From DATJZH01 sp035499215 (lineage in GTDB: Bacteria > Actinomycetota > Actinomycetes > Streptosporangiales > Streptosporangiaceae), in contig DATJZH010000410.1 of the NCBI GenBank assembly GCA_035499215.1, positions 1 through 5,327 on the forward strand: a stretch of 5,327 bases of DNA, written 5' to 3'. The number at the start of each line of letters is the position of its first letter. Position 1 is the stretch's first letter. Of the stretch, positions 5,043 through 5,327 are shown piece by piece. A program made the translations under genes and the position numbers. The notes below the pieces were generated by a model. It saw only the letters and a list, made by a program, of their open reading frames with translations, ran no database searches and was not told where the DNA came from.

Positions 5043-5327
5043 GTGCTCTGACCTGCAGTATCTGGACCATGGGAGGGCCGCCCTGGTGCCCGCTTGTCTC
5101 TGGCTGATCGGCGGCGGGCCGAGAGCCGTTCGGTGATGAGCCTCCAAAATGCTTCTCGGCGGCGCGGTGCCATCGAAGGGACGTTGCAGGTCAAGGCCAT
5201 GACACCGTTTCCGCATCCACAGGTGGGCCCGGTGCTTCACTTCGGCGCTGCTCTGGGCGCGAGGTCAACGGTCGTTGTTACCAGGGCATTCACACCTCGG
5301 GGCGCCGGCCTTGCTGCGACAGCCGAA
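5043..5327. other. Right-edge stretch without a convincing gene
   Basis: No clear promoter for the leftward gene at 5042 could be picked out. Two frames reach the window edge. Rightward, ATG 5199 opens a frame with no stop to 5327 (MTPFPHPQVGPVLHFGAALG and on), but only about 63% of its third positions are G or C. Leftward, a frame entering at 5327 ends at TGA 5292-5290 with RLSQQGRRPEV. Ten of its eleven sense codons end in G or C, so it could be the last codons of a gene lying mostly outside the window. It is too short to call. Confidence 0.35.

Noticed and set aside
1..5327. CRISPR array, tRNA, rRNA or known defence cassette
   Set aside because: No regularly spaced repeats, no structured RNA signature and no protein recognisable as a defence or toxin component were seen.

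Overview
The window is high-GC DNA, with a strong preference for G or C at third codon positions in the convincing genes and several GTG starts. This points to an actinomycete (Streptomyces, Actinomadura or Frankia-like). That assignment rests on composition and on the look of the proteins, not on a database match.

Layout, left to right. Positions 1-83 hold the first 27 codons of a leftward gene that runs off the edge. Positions 84-552 have no convincing gene. Positions 553-771 carry a small rightward hypothetical gene with a good ribosome binding site (RBS). Positions 772-1380 are gene-poor, with two hairpins and one isolated AT-rich near-palindrome. Positions 1381-1703 hold the broken middle part (helix-turn-helix region) of an IS3/IS481-type transposase, reading right. 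It is cut off just before its DDE catalytic domain, and exactly there a second, complete insertion sequence begins (about 1701-2914, 1.2 kb). This element has clear imperfect terminal inverted repeats and one leftward transposase of about 357 reconstructed residues. The transposase keeps its DDE residues and both termini but is broken by a one-base frameshift near 2325. Left of about 2914 the window therefore looks like a decayed insertion-sequence landing zone.

From 2993 to 5042 all genes read left and look intact. In order of transcription they are an 83-residue basic hypothetical protein (5042-4791), a TPR-repeat protein (4625-3969), a conserved hypothetical protein of 177 residues whose start overlaps the TPR stop by 11 bases (3979-3446), and a 116-residue protein with an HTH-like N-terminal half and a coiled-coil C-terminus (3343-2993). 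The TPR and 177-residue genes are the one clearly coupled pair. A strong GC hairpin at 3360-3386 separates them from the 116-residue gene. Positions 5043-5327 hold no convincing gene.

I see no tRNA, rRNA, CRISPR array or recognisable defence, toxin or biosynthetic system. The most useful observations are the nested, doubly inactivated transposases with mapped ends, the translationally coupled TPR/177-residue pair, and a protein-like reading frame upstream of the TPR gene that has no usable start codon.
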